From positions 3,190 through 12,938 of the forward strand of contig FR889427.1 in the NCBI GenBank assembly GCA_000432895.1: a stretch of 9,749 bases of DNA. Reading direction: 5' to 3'. The position numbers were made by a program, and so were the translations under genes. Below the pieces are notes generated by a model. That model did not search any database. It was not told the DNA's origin and saw only the letters and a list, made by a program, of their open reading frames with translations. Origin of the DNA: Firmicutes bacterium CAG:449. GTDB taxonomy: Bacteria; Bacillota_I; Bacilli_A; RFN20; CAG-449. Below, one piece after another: positions 7,705 to 9,749 of this stretch. Every line of letters begins with the position of its first letter. Within the stretch, counting starts at the first letter, position 1.

Positions 7705-9273
7705 TTAATATTGATTTGGAATCAAAGTAGGTAATTCACCTAATGATAATTTCCAATATTTTGATAAAAAAGTTTTTGAATAGTCAAATGATTTCATTTC
7801 TTCACCTGATGAGAAAAGTATGTTAGAATTTGAAACAACACCATTTCCTACAAATGTTTTTAGTCCTGGGCATGTTCGTCCATAACAATTTTCAATTTCA
7901 CCTTCATTATTTCCTACAAAGGCTCCAAATTGTTTATCGCATTTAATATTTCCATAGGCATAAGAGGTTTTTATTGTTCCAAAGTTGCTTCCCACTAAGC
8001 CACCTACATAACGATATGAATCACCACCTGAATATGCTGAAACAAAGACATTAGTGTAACAATTTTCAATTAATCCTGAATTACTACCGACTAGTCCTCC
8101 TGAATATGAAGAAACATTGACATTTCCTGTTACTCCTAAATTTCTTATTATAGAACTTGATGTAGTGTAACCAAATAATCCAAAATTAAATGATAATTCA
8201 TCTTTCCTTTTAGCTTTTAAATTTTTTATTACATGACCATTTCCATCATATGTACCTCTAAAAGCATCTTTAGTAGCTTGAGTTTGATCTAATACATCGT
8301 GATAGATACCAATTGGAATCCAACCTAATTCTTGATTTGATAAATAATCAGCTAAATCTAAATCTTTTGTTTGAATATAATAGCCATTTAAATCATTATT
8401 TATTGAAAGTAAATCTTCAACTGTTTCAATATATTTTGTAGCGAGATTTAATTGTATTTCTATTGCATTTCTTTTGGTTATTATTTTGAAAATGTGTTCT
8501 CCTGCATTTAAAGAATTAATATAAGTAGAATTTAATGTTAATTTTTTTTCGTTAACATTATAAGAATAATATTGTTTATCAATCACTCTATTGTTTGATG
8601 TTGTTAATGAAATAATATCATCATTTTCAATACTTGGATAAGAAGAAAAATCTAGATAGTAATTATTATTTTCAGTGGTATTAATTCTATTGATTTGAAC
8701 TTTGTTTTTTACTTTGATTGTATTTTTTGTTACTGTATAGAAAGTATGTTCTTGAATGTTATTTGTTCCGGATTTAGCTTGAACAATGAAAGGAGTATTA
8801 TCTTCAACAACTGATGTATAAGTAACTTTTCCACTTGATTTATCAATAGAAATTCCTTTGACATTTTCTTTTAATGTATAAGAAATTCCATAATTATTTG
8901 AATCAGTTGCTTTAATCATTTCTCCATTTACAATGTAATCAATATCATTTATAAAATTAATTGAAGAAGATAAATAATCATAGTATAAAGTTAAGACAAT
9001 TTCTTTTGAAACAAGATTATTACTTTTTGCAATAGCAAGTACTTGGCTATAATTTGGAATATTAGTATCAAAATGAATAATTCCATCTTTTGATAATTCG
9101 ACGCCTTCAGGAATATTTCCAATTAACTTATAAGTAATGTTTGAAATGTTTTGTTCAACTTTAATTGATTCACCATTTTTAAGTAAATATTCATTTTCTT
9201 TAAATGATAAATATGTTTGATTATTTGAACATGAAAAGAGTAATGGTAATAAAAATAATATATATTTTTTCAT
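7705..9273 (-). CDS. Surface lipoprotein with Ig-like modules and a GLUG-repeat domain
   Basis: A 522-residue predicted lipoprotein. The signal is MKKYILFLLPLLFSC with lipobox LFS-C15. Two Ig/cadherin-like modules follow at about 20-97 and 105-182 (IPEGVELSKDGIIHF and GISIDKSSGKVTYT are the repeated core). At about 200-278 there is a module resembling the X2 domain of cellulosomal proteins (LTLNSTYINSLNAGEHIFKI). Residues about 285-466 look like a GLUG beta-helix: FRGTYDGNGHVIKNL 338-352, then GGLVGSNSGLIENCYT 392-407, GGLVGSNFGTIKTSYAYG 424-441 and GAFVGNNEGEIENCYG 450-465. No catalytic motif is evident. It overlaps the permease stop by ATGA and has a perfect AGGAGG 9 nt upstream. Position between permease and repressor suggests a role in binding or presenting the polysaccharide, but a general surface adhesin is possible. 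The true solute-binding protein is not in the window. Confidence 0.82.
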   Translation of the reverse strand: MKKYILFLLPLLFSCSNNQTYLSFKENEYLLKNGESIKVEQNISNITYKLIGNIPEGVELSKDGIIHFDTNIPNYSQVLAIAKSNNLVSKEIVLTLYYDYLSSSINFINDIDYIVNGEMIKATDSNNYGISYTLKENVKGISIDKSSGKVTYTSVVEDNTPFIVQAKSGTNNIQEHTFYTVTKNTIKVKNKVQINRINTTENNNYYLDFSSYPSIENDDIISLTTSNNRVIDKQYYSYNVNEKKLTLNSTYINSLNAGEHIFKIITKRNAIEIQLNLATKYIETVEDLLSINNDLNGYYIQTKDLDLADYLSNQELGWIPIGIYHDVLDQTQATKDAFRGTYDGNGHVIKNLKAKRKDELSFNFGLFGYTTSSSIIRNLGVTGNVNVSSYSGGLVGSNSGLIENCYTNVFVSAYSGGDSYRYVGGLVGSNFGTIKTSYAYGNIKCDKQFGAFVGNNEGEIENCYGRTCPGLKTFVGNGVVSNSNILFSSGEEMKSFDYSKTFLSKYWKLSLGELPTLIPNQY

Positions 9274-9749
9274 CCTTTTAATCCTCCTGCGACAGTATTA
9301 GAAATAATTTTCTTTTGGAAACATGCATATAAAATTAAAACAGGAAGAATAGAAATTATCATTGCAGCAAATATTAATGGGTATTGTCCACTGGATTCAA
9401 GTTCACTTTGAATTGCTTGAAGACCAACTGCAAGAGTTTTATGTGAATTCATAAATAAGAATGGTGTGGAGTAATCATTCCATAATGTGATGGCTTGAAG
9501 AATACAACATGAAATAATTGGACCTTTACATAGTGGAATCATTACTTTAAAGAAAACTTGGAAATGGCCCGCTCCATCCATTTGAGCAGCTTCTGCATAA
9601 CTCCAAGAAATTCCTTCAAATGAAGAGTATAAAAGAATAAAATTAAAACCGAATGCTCCTGAATATAAATATAAAACACCAAGTAAAGAATCGTCTAAAT
9701 GTAAAAATTCCATGAAACGAACTTGTGAAGGTAAGGTTCCAACAATTGG
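9270..9749 (-). CDS. Sugar ABC transporter permease, MalG type, C-terminal 159 residues (5' end outside window)
   Basis: Inner-membrane subunit of a CUT1 carbohydrate importer. The frame is open to the right edge, so the ATG at 9711-9713 is internal; the visible part begins PIVGTLPSQVRFM. The ATPase-docking EAA loop is clear: YAEAAQMDGAGHFQVFFKV, followed by MIPLCKGP. Next come a hydrophobic span with LWNDYSTPFLF, typical of MalG homologues, and a final membrane segment FAAMIISILPVLILYACF. The end NTVAGGLKG closely matches the usual MalG ending (GLTAGAVKG type), which shows that the TGA at 9270-9272 is a real stop. Its partner permease and solute-binding protein should lie further right. It pairs naturally with the MsmK-type ATPase of this operon. 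The substrate, probably a beta-gluco-oligosaccharide, is inferred from the neighbouring enzymes. Confidence 0.95.
   Translation of the reverse strand, partial: PIVGTLPSQVRFMEFLHLDDSLLGVLYLYSGAFGFNFILLYSSFEGISWSYAEAAQMDGAGHFQVFFKVMIPLCKGPIISCCILQAITLWNDYSTPFLFMNSHKTLAVGLQAIQSELESSGQYPLIFAAMIISILPVLILYACFQKKIISNTVAGGLKG
9283..9288 (-). promoter_or_regulatory. Perfect Shine-Dalgarno of the GLUG lipoprotein, coding in the permease
   Basis: AGGAGG on the minus strand, 9 nt before the ATG at 9271-9273. The same bases encode part of the permease C-terminus (VAGGLKG), so the permease end and the lipoprotein start are interlocked. Confidence 0.8.

Noticed and set aside
9711..9713. ATG as the permease start
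   Set aside because: The frame continues open to the window edge and the protein would lack the expected N-terminal membrane segments, so this Met is internal to a truncated gene.

Overview
The window is one uninterrupted minus-strand gene cluster from a very AT-rich Firmicutes- or Mollicutes-type bacterium. The resemblance is to Acholeplasmatales, Izemoplasmatales or Erysipelotrichia relatives, but the sequence alone does not fix the taxon. AAA/AAT/ATT-rich codons dominate, most genes have strong AGGAGG-like Shine-Dalgarno sites, and there are two short lipoprotein signal peptides. Tryptophan is always TGG and TGA acts as a real stop, so the standard bacterial code (11) applies rather than the Mycoplasma code.

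Read in the direction of transcription (from high to low coordinates), the genes are: the C-terminal part of a MalG-type sugar ABC permease (runs off the right edge); a lipoprotein with Ig-like modules and a GLUG-repeat domain; a ROK/NagC-type repressor; an MsmK/UgpC-type sugar ABC ATPase; a lipoprotein with a Big_3 Ig domain and tandem MBG-like repeats; a GH16 endo-beta-glucanase domain; a phosphoglucomutase/phosphomannomutase; and the N-terminal 514 residues of a GH94-like glycoside phosphorylase (runs off the left edge). Gaps are 0 to 15 nt and two junctions are 4-nt ATGA overlaps, so this looks like a single operon. No stretch of 300 bases lacks a gene, and I see no promoter or terminator inside the window; the promoter must lie beyond the right edge or further upstream.

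The genes fit one pathway for a beta-glucan. GH16 (lichenase-like active site EIDIE) cuts the polymer outside the cell, the lipoproteins probably bind polymer or display the enzyme, the ABC importer takes up oligosaccharides, the phosphorylase releases alpha-glucose 1-phosphate without spending ATP, and the mutase makes glucose 6-phosphate. The ROK protein probably senses an intermediate and controls the operon.

The most striking point is the junction at 3573-3578. The 625-residue repeat lipoprotein ends in a single TGA followed at once, in the same frame, by the ATG of GH16. The GH16 has no signal peptide and no Shine-Dalgarno site, unlike every other complete gene here. The pair looks like one secreted modular GH16 lipoprotein split, or conditionally joined, by one stop codon. 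A second notable point is a 519-nt tandem duplication of two domains just before that stop.
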